Notes: generated from the sequence alone by a model not told the origin. Positions 1-9,166 are shown, counted from the stretch's first letter. The stretch: DNA of 64,000 nt from CBDAUN01 sp965200645 (GCA_965200645.1 CBDAUN010000003.1:1550001-1614000), one strand, 5' to 3'. Numbers and translations: made by a program.

Positions 1-554
1 TCGTTATACTCATGCAAACTTTGCGAGCTCTCGTCCTGCGGATCCAGTACCTTGCTACTCCACAGCACGTTGTCTGCAACAATTATTCCGCCAGATGGTA
101 ACAACGGCAGTACAGCTTCGTAGTAGTTAATGTAGTTTGCCTTATCAGCGTCAATATAAACCAAACCAAAACTACCGCTTAGAACTCTCAGTGAATCGAG
201 TGCTGGTGCAATCACGATCGATACTTTCCTTCCATGTTCACTTTTGTCGAAGAAGGCACGTGCAATTTTCTCACGTTCCGGTTCTATATCTAAAGTAATT
301 AACTCCCCTTCTTTAGGAAGTGCCTCCGCCATGGCTAGTGCCGAATAACCGGTGTACATGCCGATTTCCAATACTCTCGTAACACCGGATGTTCGGATCA
401 ACATTTGTAGTATTGCAGCTTGAATGGAGCCAGATAGCATCTGGGATTGTTCCACGTTCTGGATTGTCCAGTTGTGGAGTTCTTCGGCATTTTGTGAATG
501 TGGTTGAGTATGTGCGTGTGCGTACTGCTCAATCCTCTCATCGATAAAGTTCAT
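1..554 (-). CDS. SAM-dependent O-methyltransferase (COMT/CCoAOMT-like), 3' end cut by window edge
   Basis: About 184 codons are present from an ATG at 554; the C-terminus lies outside the window. The Rossmann motif I VLEIGMYTGYSALAMA is at residues 61-76, an acidic segment LDIEPERE follows at 88-95, YIDADKANY at 133-141 matches the divalent-metal and SAM region of the Methyltransf_3 family, and VADNVLW is at 159-165. The family methylates small hydroxylated aromatics in a metal-dependent way; the substrate here cannot be read from sequence. The gene starts 6 bp after the SDR stop and looks like the last member seen of the pyrimidine operon running from 10391. Its link to pyrimidine metabolism is inference only from position. 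Confidence 0.85.
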   Translation of the reverse strand, partial: MNFIDERIEQYAHAHTQPHSQNAEELHNWTIQNVEQSQMLSGSIQAAILQMLIRTSGVTRVLEIGMYTGYSALAMAEALPKEGELITLDIEPEREKIARAFFDKSEHGRKVSIVIAPALDSLRVLSGSFGLVYIDADKANYINYYEAVLPLLPSGGIIVADNVLWSSKVLDPQDESSQSLHEYN

Positions 555-560
555 TATTAC

Positions 561-1283
561 TCACCAATTTTCGACTGAAGTTCTAACATCGATCTCAAAT
601 GACCAAGAATTTCTCGGTTGCTGATATAGAAATTCATAGGCATCGACAATACCGCCTATCTTGATCATTCCATCTTCTCCAAGTTGTTCAGCAACTTCAG
701 GAAGTCTTGTGATGAATCTGTCTCCCGCAATAACACCATCTACAATAACGTGTCCGACATGAATCCCATCTGGTCCATACTCCTTGGCCATAGCCTGTGC
801 CAATAGGCGTTGAGCACCCTTTGCAGCATTGAATGCACCAAAGTTTTCTCTGCCACGCATTGCTGCACTCGCGCCGGTAAAGAGCAGAGTACCACCGGTT
901 GACTCCATTTCCTGAATAGCTCCTCTTGCAAACAAAAATGCACCAAAGCAACACGACCTCCAGCAGTGCTCAAAATAGCTTGCTTCCATTTCGACGATTC
1001 GACCCGGCATATTGGTACCAGCGTTGTAAATTGCCAAAGTAAGCTCTCCGGGTATATCTCGGGTGGCGGCGAACAACTCCAATACTGACTGTTCATTTGT
1101 CGCGTCAGCAACGATGGGAGTAGACATTCCACCGACTTTTTGAATTTCTGCTGCAACTTTCTGCAACTTCTGTTCGGTTCGTCCTGCAATGATGACATGA
1201 TGGTTTTTGCTTGCGAATCGAATGGACAGTTGCGCACCTAGTCCGTTGACTGCCCCTACACCGATCACGATAACTTTTCTCAC
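561..1283 (-). CDS. short-chain dehydrogenase/reductase with Phe in place of catalytic Tyr
   Basis: A 240-residue protein with the classical SDR size. The cofactor motif GxxxGxG falls at Gly10, Gly14 and Gly16, the NAG motif at 87-89, and the active-site Ser is Ser139 (FTGAS). The usual YxxxK reads FNAAK at 151-155, so the catalytic Tyr is Phe while Lys155 is kept. From memory, a subgroup of proteobacterial SDRs with the downstream AQAMAKE...GIHV pattern shares this change, so it may be normal for the subfamily. The start is GTG at 1283, with GAGG about 8 nt upstream. It sits between the cytosine-deaminase-like gene and the O-methyltransferase. A role in handling the C3 product of uracil breakdown (malonic semialdehyde to 3-hydroxypropionate) is possible but speculative. 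Confidence 0.85.
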   Translation of the reverse strand: MRKVIVIGVGAVNGLGAQLSIRFASKNHHVIIAGRTEQKLQKVAAEIQKVGGMSTPIVADATNEQSVLELFAATRDIPGELTLAIYNAGTNMPGRIVEMEASYFEHCWRSCCFGAFLFARGAIQEMESTGGTLLFTGASAAMRGRENFGAFNAAKGAQRLLAQAMAKEYGPDGIHVGHVIVDGVIAGDRFITRLPEVAEQLGEDGMIKIGGIVDAYEFLYQQPRNSWSFEIDVRTSVENW

Positions 1284-1324
1284 ACCCTTTACCTCACGCT
1301 TTGATCCCTACTGAAAAACTACCT

Positions 1325-2611
1325 CTATGCTGCTTGAATTTGTGATAGAAAATCAACACTCCGTTGTTGACCACCGAGATTCAGTGAAGAATTCTGCGGT
1401 TCTGACGTTGCAATCACCTTACCTTTTCGCAGTACAAAAAGTCTGGTAGCACGCAAGCGAATGGCCTCTACCGGATCTCGAGCTTGCAGTATCACCATAT
1501 CCGCGTTGCAACCCGCCTCAATCCCATAATTATCAAGATGCAGTATTTCGGCAGCGGTGGTGGTCACGCCATCAAACATCGACTTGATTTCATCGATCCC
1601 CGTCATTAAGCCAACATGTACTGCCATGTGAGCAACTTCAAGCATGTCATGACTGCCTAATCCATACCATGGATCCATGACGCAATCGTGACCCAAGCCA
1701 ACCGGAATCCCCATAGCAATCATCTCCTTAACCCGTGTCATCCCGCGGCGTTTCGGATAGGTATCATGGCGTCCCTGGATAACGATGTTGATTAGCGGGT
1801 TTGCTACGGCAGCGACACCCGCTTCCTTCATCAACGGCAACAGCTTACTGACATAGTAGTTGTCCATTGAATGCATGGAAGTCAGGTGCGAGCCTGCTAC
1901 TCGGCCCTGCATGCCATGTCGCTGAGTTTCGCAGGACAAAGTTTCTATATGGCGAGAAGTCGGATCGTCCGTTTCATCACAATGAAGGTCAACCAGCAGT
2001 CCCCGGTCCGCAGCAATTTCGCATAAAGCCTTTACCGATGCCGCACCATCAGCCATCGTGCGTTCAAAATGCGGTATTCCGCCAACCACATCTACGCCTT
2101 TGTCCAAGGCTCGTATCAGGTTTTCGGGAGAGGTTGCATACCGATAGAATCCGTTTTGCGGAAATGCTACATACTGCAGGTCGATCCACGGCGACATTTC
2201 TTCACGCAGTTCGATAAGCGCATCAACCGCCATTAAGGAGTCGTCGGTCACATCAATGTGACTGCGTATCGCCAAACACCCTCTTGCTATCGACCAATGA
2301 CACATCTCACGGGCACGGTTTTTGATATCTTCTGGGGTAAGTTGAGTAACCAAGTCACCCCAAATATCTATCCCCTCCAGTAGTGTTCCGCTTCGATTGA
2401 TCCTTGGTCGACCAATGCTGAGCGTCGCGTCAATGTGAAAGTGAGGATCTACAAACGGCGGCGAAACCAGCCAGTTATCCAAGTCCAATACTTCTTTGGA
2501 CTGCGCCTGAATATTGTTACCAACCTCAGCGATTACTCCGTCCTGAACGGCGATATCAATACTGCGGCGTCCATCAGGTAGGTTTGCATTGCGAATGAGT
2601 AAGTCCAGCAT
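1325..2611 (-). CDS. codA: cytosine deaminase family amidohydrolase (CodA-like, possible 5-methylcytosine deaminase)
   Basis: 428 residues, against 427 in E. coli CodA, and collinear with it. Metal and catalytic residues are visible with a constant offset of four: His57 and His59 (HFHID), His210 and Glu213 (HCDE), His242, Asp309. CodA hydrolyses cytosine to uracil and ammonia in the cytoplasm. The residue equivalent to E. coli Asp314 is Cys310 (GHDCVMDPWYGLG). Loss of this Asp is the published hallmark of CodA homologues that accept 5-methylcytosine. The start ATG at 2611 follows a run of six G that serves as ribosome binding site. It lies 18 bp after the ABC permease gene, so import and deamination appear co-expressed. 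Uracil made here could feed the UPRT/Urc enzymes of the same operon; thymine could not obviously do so. Confidence 0.93.
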   Translation of the reverse strand: MLDLLIRNANLPDGRRSIDIAVQDGVIAEVGNNIQAQSKEVLDLDNWLVSPPFVDPHFHIDATLSIGRPRINRSGTLLEGIDIWGDLVTQLTPEDIKNRAREMCHWSIARGCLAIRSHIDVTDDSLMAVDALIELREEMSPWIDLQYVAFPQNGFYRYATSPENLIRALDKGVDVVGGIPHFERTMADGAASVKALCEIAADRGLLVDLHCDETDDPTSRHIETLSCETQRHGMQGRVAGSHLTSMHSMDNYYVSKLLPLMKEAGVAAVANPLINIVIQGRHDTYPKRRGMTRVKEMIAMGIPVGLGHDCVMDPWYGLGSHDMLEVAHMAVHVGLMTGIDEIKSMFDGVTTTAAEILHLDNYGIEAGCNADMVILQARDPVEAIRLRATRLFVLRKGKVIATSEPQNSSLNLGGQQRSVDFLSQIQAA

Positions 2612-2629
2612 AGTTAATCCCCCCTAAAT

Positions 2630-3577
2630 TCAAATGCGTTCGCCGCGACGAAATGGTTTTAACAAGGCCTTGGGATAGGCGGTTCTTCGAGACATTATGA
2701 TCATTGCAGCAATACTAAGAATATACGGTAAAGCAAGAAAGAATTGATATGGAATAACAGCACCGGCAACCTGTTGCGCCCGAACTTGCAGTGCATCCAG
2801 TCCGGCAAACAACAACGCAGCAATCAGTGCCTGACCCGGTCGCCACGATGCAAATATAACAAGCGCGATACACACCCAACCTCGACCATTAATCATTCCA
2901 AAGTAGAACGCATCAAACGCCGACATCGTTAAAAATGCTCCGCCAACGGCCATGAACGCAGATCCCACAACAACAGCGCCGGTTCGCACCAAAAGTACAT
3001 CAATTCCTTGTGCTTCCACTGCTACTGGATTTTCACCAGCCATTCGGATAGCAAGTCCCATTGGCGTGCGATACAAAACGTACCACACAATCGGCACTAA
3101 CAAGAAGGCCAGGTAGGTTAAAGGAGTCTGACTGAAGAACACCGAACCAACCAATGGCAAGTCGGACAGCAAGGGAACTTCATAAATTTCAAAGGGAATA
3201 ATCTTCGGCGGCGTTGTCACGGACGGTAGCAGCATTCTGAAAATATACGAACTCAATGCAATTGCCAGCAAGGTGATGCCGATTCCTGTCACGTGTTGAG
3301 AGGCACCAAGATACACCGTAAAACTGGCATGCAACAAACCAAATGTAGCACCGACGAGTGCGGCAAATAACACTCCGGTCCATAAGTCGCCACCTTGATA
3401 AACCCACATCCAACCTGCCATAGCTCCAATTGTCATGATGCCTTCTATTCCAAGATTAAGCACTCCAGCACGTTCACATATTAGCTCTCCTAAGGTACCA
3501 AACAATAGTGGTGTGGCAATTCTTAAGGTGGCCGCCCAAAATCCAGCGGTGGTGAGAATTTCAAGTATGTCAATCAT
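2630..3577 (-). CDS. ABC transporter permease, nucleoside/nucleobase (BMP-type system), second permease
   Basis: A 315-residue, strongly hydrophobic protein of the RbsC/YufQ-type permease family (BPD_transp_2), with eight or more predicted membrane spans and the conserved GTLGELICERAGVLNLGIEG segment near residues 26-45. In BmpABC-like systems two such permeases form the inner-membrane channel for nucleosides or bases. It follows the first permease by 26 bp and precedes the cytosine-deaminase-like gene by 18 bp. The start is ATG at 3577. Exact substrate is inferred from the neighbouring deaminase and uracil-degradation genes. Confidence 0.9.
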   Translation of the reverse strand: MIDILEILTTAGFWAATLRIATPLLFGTLGELICERAGVLNLGIEGIMTIGAMAGWMWVYQGGDLWTGVLFAALVGATFGLLHASFTVYLGASQHVTGIGITLLAIALSSYIFRMLLPSVTTPPKIIPFEIYEVPLLSDLPLVGSVFFSQTPLTYLAFLLVPIVWYVLYRTPMGLAIRMAGENPVAVEAQGIDVLLVRTGAVVVGSAFMAVGGAFLTMSAFDAFYFGMINGRGWVCIALVIFASWRPGQALIAALLFAGLDALQVRAQQVAGAVIPYQFFLALPYILSIAAMIIMSRRTAYPKALLKPFRRGERI

Positions 3578-3603
3578 TTGACTTTAATTTTCAGGACTCG
3601 GAT

Positions 3604-4656
3604 TCACTGTCGCCACCTAATGCGAAACTGCACAAATATCACGCTGAGCAAAACCATTAGCAGAGAAACTGCGGTCACCACATCGGCAATGTAGCTTGGT
3701 ACGGTTATCGACCTACTCATCGAATCGGCACCGACGAATATTGCGGAAAGAAATATGGCTGAAGCGATCACCCCCAGGGGATGAAGTCGAGCCAGCATCG
3801 CCACAGCAATTCCAGCGTAGCCAAAGCCGGGAGAAAGATCGAGAGTCAGATATCCCTTCAGTCCTGCAATTTCTGACACGCCCGCCATCCCGGCAAGCCC
3901 ACCACTGATCATGGCCGTACGCAACACAGTAGAATTGATGGATATTCCGGCAAAAGACGCTCCTTCAGAGTTGTACCCAACTGCTCTGATTTCATAACCC
4001 CAAACTGTAAACTTGACCAATAGCCACACCAGTAAGGCGGCTACCAAAGCAATCGCAAACCCCAAGTGAAGTCGGGTACGTTCCAGTATTTTCGGTAACT
4101 CACCTTCAGCAACGACCGGTGCTGCCTGGGGCCAACCAAGAGACATTGGATCCTTCCATGGACCTTCTATAAGATAGCTGACAAACAGGATAATAACAAA
4201 GTTAAGCAATAGTGTTGTCACCACTTCATCAACCTTTAGACGGGTCTTGAGAACTGCTGGGACATACAGCAGTGCACCCCCTGCCACTGCACCTGCAATA
4301 AAAAGTATTGGAATCATCAAAATTGACGGCAAAGTAAACCAGCCCGTTCCAATCCATGTGACCGCCAACGCTCCAAAATAAAATTGACCTTCACCGCCGA
4401 TGTTGTAAAACTTCGCTCGAAACGCAACCGCTACTGCGAGACCGGTAAAAATTAAGGGAGTAGCCCGTGAAAGGGTTTCGGAAATCGCGAACTTTGATCC
4501 CATAGCTCCGTTAACGAGCAGTGCATATGCCTTTAATATTGGTTCTCCGCTCCAAAGAATCAAAATCGAGCAAATGAATAAACTTATGGCGATGGCAATA
4601 ATTGGAGCAACCCCCGCCAGCCAAAATGGCACTTTTTCGCGAGGCTCTATGCGCAT
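3604..4656 (-). CDS. ABC transporter permease, nucleoside/nucleobase (BMP-type system), first permease
   Basis: 350 residues, YufP-type BPD_transp_2 permease. The conserved cytoplasmic segment KFYNIGGEGQFYFGALA is near residue 90 and several long apolar helices follow, ending with a basic tail. Its ATG at 4656 overlaps the ATPase stop codon by one base (TGATG), the usual translational coupling of a single transporter. It would form the inner-membrane heterodimer with the next permease. Substrate specificity is not readable directly; the operon suggests a pyrimidine base or nucleoside. Confidence 0.9.
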   Translation of the reverse strand: MRIEPREKVPFWLAGVAPIIAIAISLFICSILILWSGEPILKAYALLVNGAMGSKFAISETLSRATPLIFTGLAVAVAFRAKFYNIGGEGQFYFGALAVTWIGTGWFTLPSILMIPILFIAGAVAGGALLYVPAVLKTRLKVDEVVTTLLLNFVIILFVSYLIEGPWKDPMSLGWPQAAPVVAEGELPKILERTRLHLGFAIALVAALLVWLLVKFTVWGYEIRAVGYNSEGASFAGISINSTVLRTAMISGGLAGMAGVSEIAGLKGYLTLDLSPGFGYAGIAVAMLARLHPLGVIASAIFLSAIFVGADSMSRSITVPSYIADVVTAVSLLMVLLSVIFVQFRIRWRQ

Positions 4657-6167
4657 CAGGCGGCCCCCTGACCACTCATCATCAAGCCGATTTTGGCGAC
4701 ATCCTTTGCTTCAACTTCAGAGGCTTCTTGAATTTGTCCACGATAGATCACCAACACCCGATCAGCCAGTGAAAGCAGCTCGTCAAGGTCTTCGGAAATC
4801 AACAAAATTCCCGCACCACTTCTTCGAGCATCAAGCAGTTGTCCCTGAACATAGGCTATGGCACCTTCATCCAAACCCCTAGATGGTTGATTGGCGATAA
4901 TGAACTTTGGCTCTCGATTTAACCCGCGCGCCAAAATTAACCGTTGTAAATTGCCACCGGATAGCAATTGAGTTTCAGCTAGTGGTCCTGAGCAACGGAT
5001 ATCGAATCTATCAATCATAGTGTCGGCGTGACTGCACCCGGCCGCCTTGTCGAGCAAAATCAACTTGTGCAAAAATGGCGGTTGTCTTAAGTCCTCACTA
5101 ATCAGGTTCTCCCATACCGCCATATCACCAATGATCCCCTTGCTATGACGATCTTCGGGTATCCGACCGATACCGGCATTGACGAAGGTGCGGCAATCAA
5201 ATTTTTCTATCGCACTTCCAAGCAGTTCAATGTTGCCAGAATCGGGTGCTCGTTCACCGCAAACCAGACTGGATAAGGTGTTCTGACCATTGCCCGCTAC
5301 TCCTGCAAGCCCTACAATTTCATGTTCGCGTACCGTAAGATTGAAATTCGCCAGAGACTCACTGGCTCTCGCAGTTGCAACGCTAATACCCTTCAAACTA
5401 AGCAAAGGTTTACCGGGAGTAATCGGTTCGGCTTTTGGTCGCACCACTTTACGCCCCACCATCATTTCTGCCAGCTGACTACGGTTAGCATCTTTGGTGT
5501 CCAAAGTAGCAACCACCTTGCCGCGACGCAACACTGCAATTCTGTCGCTAAGCTTAAGAATCTCATCGAGTTTGTGCGAGATGATGATGGCAGACTTGCC
5601 CTGTGACACAAGATTGCGCAGCGTCACAAATAGGCTATCTGTTTCCTGTGGTGTTAGAACCGCTGTAGGTTCATCCAAGATGAGTATTTCAGCGTCGGCA
5701 TAAAGGGCCTTGAGGATTTCAACCCGTTGACGCTGACCAATCGTCAAATCCCCGATCTTGGCGTCGGGCTGTACTTCAAGACCGAACCGACTTGCAATAT
5801 CGAGTAGTTTTTTGCGCCCTGCAGACAACTTGTGCCACAAACTCCATAGGGGCTCTCGCCCTAATATGATGTTTTCCAGCACGGTGAGATTTTCGGCCAA
5901 GGTGAAGTGCTGATGCACCATGCCAATTCCAGCCTTGATTGCTGCCTCTGACGACCCGGCAAGCCACCGCTTACCCCTGACTTCAACGCTACCCTCATCG
6001 GCCACGTAATGACCGAAGATGATATTCATCAAAGTTGTTTTACCTGCACCATTTTCACCGAGTAGCGCAAGAATTTCGCCTGAAGCCAACGACAGTGAAA
6101 TGCTGTCGTTGGCCTTCAGGGCTCCGAAAGATATGGAGATACCGGTGAGCTTAAGAACTTCGTCCAA
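4656..6167 (-). CDS. ABC transporter ATP-binding protein with two ABC domains (BMP-type importer)
   Basis: 503 residues with two fused nucleotide-binding domains, as in YufO/RbsA-type importers. Domain 1 has Walker A GENGAGKTT near residue 37, the signature region LTIGQRQRVE and Walker B ILILDEPTAVL. Domain 2 has a changed Walker A region (GVAGNGQNTL, lacking the Lys), signature LSGGNLQRL and a Walker B position reading IIANQP instead of an Asp-Glu pair. The second site is therefore degenerate, as is normal for this family. The protein energises uptake through the two adjoining permeases. The start appears to be TTG at 6167, 16 bp after the binding-protein stop; no better in-frame start is visible. 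Confidence 0.92.
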   Translation of the reverse strand: MDEVLKLTGISISFGALKANDSISLSLASGEILALLGENGAGKTTLMNIIFGHYVADEGSVEVRGKRWLAGSSEAAIKAGIGMVHQHFTLAENLTVLENIILGREPLWSLWHKLSAGRKKLLDIASRFGLEVQPDAKIGDLTIGQRQRVEILKALYADAEILILDEPTAVLTPQETDSLFVTLRNLVSQGKSAIIISHKLDEILKLSDRIAVLRRGKVVATLDTKDANRSQLAEMMVGRKVVRPKAEPITPGKPLLSLKGISVATARASESLANFNLTVREHEIVGLAGVAGNGQNTLSSLVCGERAPDSGNIELLGSAIEKFDCRTFVNAGIGRIPEDRHSKGIIGDMAVWENLISEDLRQPPFLHKLILLDKAAGCSHADTMIDRFDIRCSGPLAETQLLSGGNLQRLILARGLNREPKFIIANQPSRGLDEGAIAYVQGQLLDARRSGAGILLISEDLDELLSLADRVLVIYRGQIQEASEVEAKDVAKIGLMMSGQGAA

Positions 6168-6183
6168 GATTACCGGCTACAGT

Positions 6184-7182
6184 TTAGTATGTGGACTTAG
6201 GCTCGTCGTCGATTATTTCTACAACGTAATTACCGGCAAGAATGTCAGCTTGAACTTGCTCCACTTTTGCTTTCGCATCAGCCGGAATCCTGTCTTCAAA
6301 CTCATAGTAAGGTGAAAGACTTGCCCCACCCTTTTGCATCATGGTCCACTCCTTGTAGTCGGCCGCCGTAAAACGTCCTTCCTTAACTTCCTGAATTGCA
6401 TTACTGATTGCTGCATCCATATGCCACAATGCAGAAACCACTACAACATCAGTACCGTTTTCTTCCTTGTTCATGTCATTCACATTACCAAATGCAATGA
6501 TTCCATTTTCACGGGCCGCATCAACCACTCCGGCTCGTTCAGCGTAAAGCACGTCTACCCCTGCTTCGACCTGGGCAAAAGCTGCTTCCTTGGCTTTGGG
6601 CGGATCGTACCATGACCCAATAAATGTCACCTTAAACTCGACATCCGGATTTACTGATCGTGCACCGTTCATGAATGCGTGAAACAGTCGGTTGACTTCA
6701 CCTATCGGGTAGCCGCCAACCATGCCGATGCGATTGGTCTTAGTCATGGCCCCAGCCAAAATGCCCATCAGGTAACAGGGTTCGTGAATGTAGTTGTCAA
6801 ATACAGCAAGATTTGAACCATGGGGGCCGAACGAGTCACCCATTAGGTAAGCAACATTGGGATAGTCATCTGCGACTTTCCTTACTTCACGACTAATGCC
6901 AAAGGCTTCGCCGACAATTAAATCTACGCCACTGTCGGAGTATTCACGCAACACACGGATGTAGTCAGTGTTCGCAACCTTTTCTGAAAAGACGTACTCG
7001 ATGTCACCCCTCTTTTGGGCTTTATCAAGTGCTTGGTGCAGCACTGCATCCCACTTTTGCTGAATCGGTTGAGTGTAAATTCCGGCGACTTTAATTTTGT
7101 CCGCCATAACTTCCATTGATCCGAACACAGCGAAGGCGGACACGGCTGCAATCATAGTTATAAATTTAGATATTTTGCTCAT
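6184..7182 (-). CDS. BMP-family periplasmic substrate-binding protein of the ABC importer
   Basis: 332 residues from ATG 7182, chosen because GAGGGGAG stands just upstream and an N-terminal signal peptide begins there (MSKISKFITMIAAVSAFAVFG, likely cleavage after VMA). There is no lipobox Cys, so it should be a soluble periplasmic protein and not a lipoprotein like Gram-positive BmpA/PnrA. The body shows BMP family features: KVAGIYTQPIQQKWD at the N-terminus of the mature form, and VGGYPIGEVNRLFHAFMNGA near the middle. It would capture nucleosides or nucleobases and deliver them to the permeases encoded downstream. The 77-bp gap to the upp stop upstream is the longest in the operon and could hold an extra promoter or processing site. 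Confidence 0.92.
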   Translation of the reverse strand: MSKISKFITMIAAVSAFAVFGSMEVMADKIKVAGIYTQPIQQKWDAVLHQALDKAQKRGDIEYVFSEKVANTDYIRVLREYSDSGVDLIVGEAFGISREVRKVADDYPNVAYLMGDSFGPHGSNLAVFDNYIHEPCYLMGILAGAMTKTNRIGMVGGYPIGEVNRLFHAFMNGARSVNPDVEFKVTFIGSWYDPPKAKEAAFAQVEAGVDVLYAERAGVVDAARENGIIAFGNVNDMNKEENGTDVVVVSALWHMDAAISNAIQEVKEGRFTAADYKEWTMMQKGGASLSPYYEFEDRIPADAKAKVEQVQADILAGNYVVEIIDDEPKSTY

Positions 7183-7259
7183 AAGCTCCCCTCGGTTTAT
7201 TGAATTGTTGATGGTGTAATCTAGTAGTGTCAAAGTTACGATTAGTCTGGATTGACAGA

Positions 7260-7889
7260 CTATTTTGTTCCATACATCCGATCTCCCGCATCCCCCAGTC
7301 CGGGCACAATATAGCCATGATCGTTTAGATAGTCATCGATGGCAGCCGTATAGATTGGCACGTCGGGATGCGCTTGACGAAAATTTTGAATTCCTTCAGG
7401 TGCTGCCAGCATGCAGGCAAACTTGATTCTAAGTGCACCAGCACCCTTCAATCGGTCTACTGCGGCAATTGAAGAATTCGCAGTCCCCAGCATTGGATCA
7501 ACAACTATCACTGGACGACTGGCTAAGTCTTCGGGCACTTTGAAATAATACTCCACTGCTACCAAAGTTTCAGGATCTCGATACAACCCAATATGACCGA
7601 CCCGCGCCGATGGAATCAATTCCATCATCCCCTCTAACAGGCCGTTTCCAGCACGCAAAATTGAAATTAATGCAAGTTTCTTTCCGGATAAAAATGGAGC
7701 ATCCATAGGCTTTAATGGCGTGTGAATGGTTTGCTGTTCCGTTTCCAGGTCACGCGTTAATTCGTAACCCAAGAGCAGGGCTATTTCACGCACCAGCTGC
7801 CTAAACTTTGCAGTACCGGTTTCGCGTCTGCGCATAATTGACAGTTTATGCTGTACTAAAGGATGATCAATTACCGTAACGTTATCCAT
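7260..7889 (-). CDS. upp: uracil phosphoribosyltransferase (URC6-like)
   Basis: 209 residues from ATG 7889 aligns end to end with E. coli Upp (208 residues): MDNVTVIDHPLVQHKLSIMR at the start and HGYIVPGLGDAGDRMYGTK at the end, which binds uracil. GGTGA lies just before the start; an in-frame ATG at 7901 and a TTG at 8000 are less likely. Upp makes UMP from uracil and PRPP. The PRPP-binding loop reads DPMLGTANSS where E. coli has DPMLATGGSV, an unusual change of the Gly-Gly pair. In the yeast URC pathway a UPRT (Urc6) is required for uracil breakdown, so this copy may be catabolic. It follows urc4 by 23 bp. Confidence 0.93.
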   Translation of the reverse strand: MDNVTVIDHPLVQHKLSIMRRRETGTAKFRQLVREIALLLGYELTRDLETEQQTIHTPLKPMDAPFLSGKKLALISILRAGNGLLEGMMELIPSARVGHIGLYRDPETLVAVEYYFKVPEDLASRPVIVVDPMLGTANSSIAAVDRLKGAGALRIKFACMLAAPEGIQNFRQAHPDVPIYTAAIDDYLNDHGYIVPGLGDAGDRMYGTK

Positions 7890-7912
7890 TGTTATCACCA
7901 TATGGAATAAAT

Positions 7913-9166
7913 CTAAAACACTGTTCCGTCTAATTGCAGTCGAATCGGCGGGTCCCCATCCGGACGTTTTTGTTTTGCAATCATCCGCCCTGCAAACCAC
8001 GTCCCGCCTTCCAGCATGGATGCAAGAGAAAGATCATTATTGTTCAATTGCTTCTGCACTAAGGGCAGTAACTTGTCGAGCAGAGCAACCGTTAATGCCC
8101 GCCACTCGACGATGAGTTCTGATTCCGGCGCATAAGTGTTTTCGCAAATTCTACTGTCCTTTAGCGACAGTACCCCTCCGTCTAGCATTAGACCTGCATT
8201 CCTATATTCGGCCAGTCCGGTTAACTGATCAACGCTGCTTACCTCCACTCCAGCTTCTTGTAAGGGTTCAAGCATGGAGTATGTGAGCCATTGAGAGAGC
8301 TTGTGAAATGGAACCAGTTTATCGCTAGCATTGGTTCTTTGAATGTTGCTATGTCGCCACACATCACCTAAGCTTTCCTCGTGCATCACAATGCGATTTG
8401 GCCAGATTGGTTGCAACAACTCCAGTACAGTCTGAAAAATGTCTACCGCAGTTGGTTGCTCATACTTAGACCGAATGTAGTCGTATATCGACCCCAACCG
8501 CTGCGACCCGTCAAACAAGTCTGATCTGGCAACAATGACTTCACCCAGAGAACGCAGCATGTGGGCCCGGCCTTCAAGTCCGTTAAGGGGATTATTGTTG
8601 GACACTTGAAAGTGGGCTGCCAAGGTGTCAGCATCAATTTTCATCAAAGCCTCAGCATCAGTTCTAAGTGGGTCTGCATCGGGCCTAACCGAAAACCCTC
8701 CGTTGCGAAAGATCTCAAAGCTGGCAATGGCCAAGCCTTCGGACCTGAAGTAGCGAAATCCGGTTTGTGGTTCCGTATATCCCCACTGCATCCAAGCCCC
8801 TGCATCGAGCAGAACACTGGGAATGATCAGATCAAGTGCTGTACGGGCCCGCTCGTCACCGTGCAAATTTTCTGCCAAACTGCCCCATCGGTCTAGACCA
8901 TCCAACTCAAAATGTCTCCAGCGACTATGCCCTGGTACATTACCGTCGGGATATCTTTGTATGGTAACAGTTGCCACCAAGGAGGCGACATCCTCTAATC
9001 GGTCAGAATGAATGTCAAAGTACTCTGAGCCATTTTGTTCAACAAATTGCAAAACCTCATGGCAGCGAATACGTATTTCATGAGGATGCCTTAAAGTACT
9101 CAGGGCAATCAAGTCTTCTTGGTAGCAACACAACGCTGGGTCATTCATCAAGGTCGCGTTATTCAT
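7913..9166 (-). CDS. urc4: DUF1688 family protein, Urc4-like (uracil catabolism)
   Basis: 417 residues from ATG 9166; an in-frame GTG at 9175 is an alternative. The segment VPGHSRWRHFELDGLDRW near residues 75-95 is the hallmark of DUF1688, the family of Lachancea kluyveri Urc4 and fungal UrgC-type proteins. Urc4 is genetically required to use uracil as nitrogen source; its reaction is not settled. The gene overlaps the urc1 stop by 8 bp and is followed after 23 bp by a UPRT, so the three URC core genes stand together. No membrane segment or signal is visible, so it should be cytoplasmic. Assignment rests on motif recall and the very specific neighbourhood. Confidence 0.88.
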   Translation of the reverse strand: MNNATLMNDPALCCYQEDLIALSTLRHPHEIRIRCHEVLQFVEQNGSEYFDIHSDRLEDVASLVATVTIQRYPDGNVPGHSRWRHFELDGLDRWGSLAENLHGDERARTALDLIIPSVLLDAGAWMQWGYTEPQTGFRYFRSEGLAIASFEIFRNGGFSVRPDADPLRTDAEALMKIDADTLAAHFQVSNNNPLNGLEGRAHMLRSLGEVIVARSDLFDGSQRLGSIYDYIRSKYEQPTAVDIFQTVLELLQPIWPNRIVMHEESLGDVWRHSNIQRTNASDKLVPFHKLSQWLTYSMLEPLQEAGVEVSSVDQLTGLAEYRNAGLMLDGGVLSLKDSRICENTYAPESELIVEWRALTVALLDKLLPLVQKQLNNNDLSLASMLEGGTWFAGRMIAKQKRPDGDPPIRLQLDGTVF

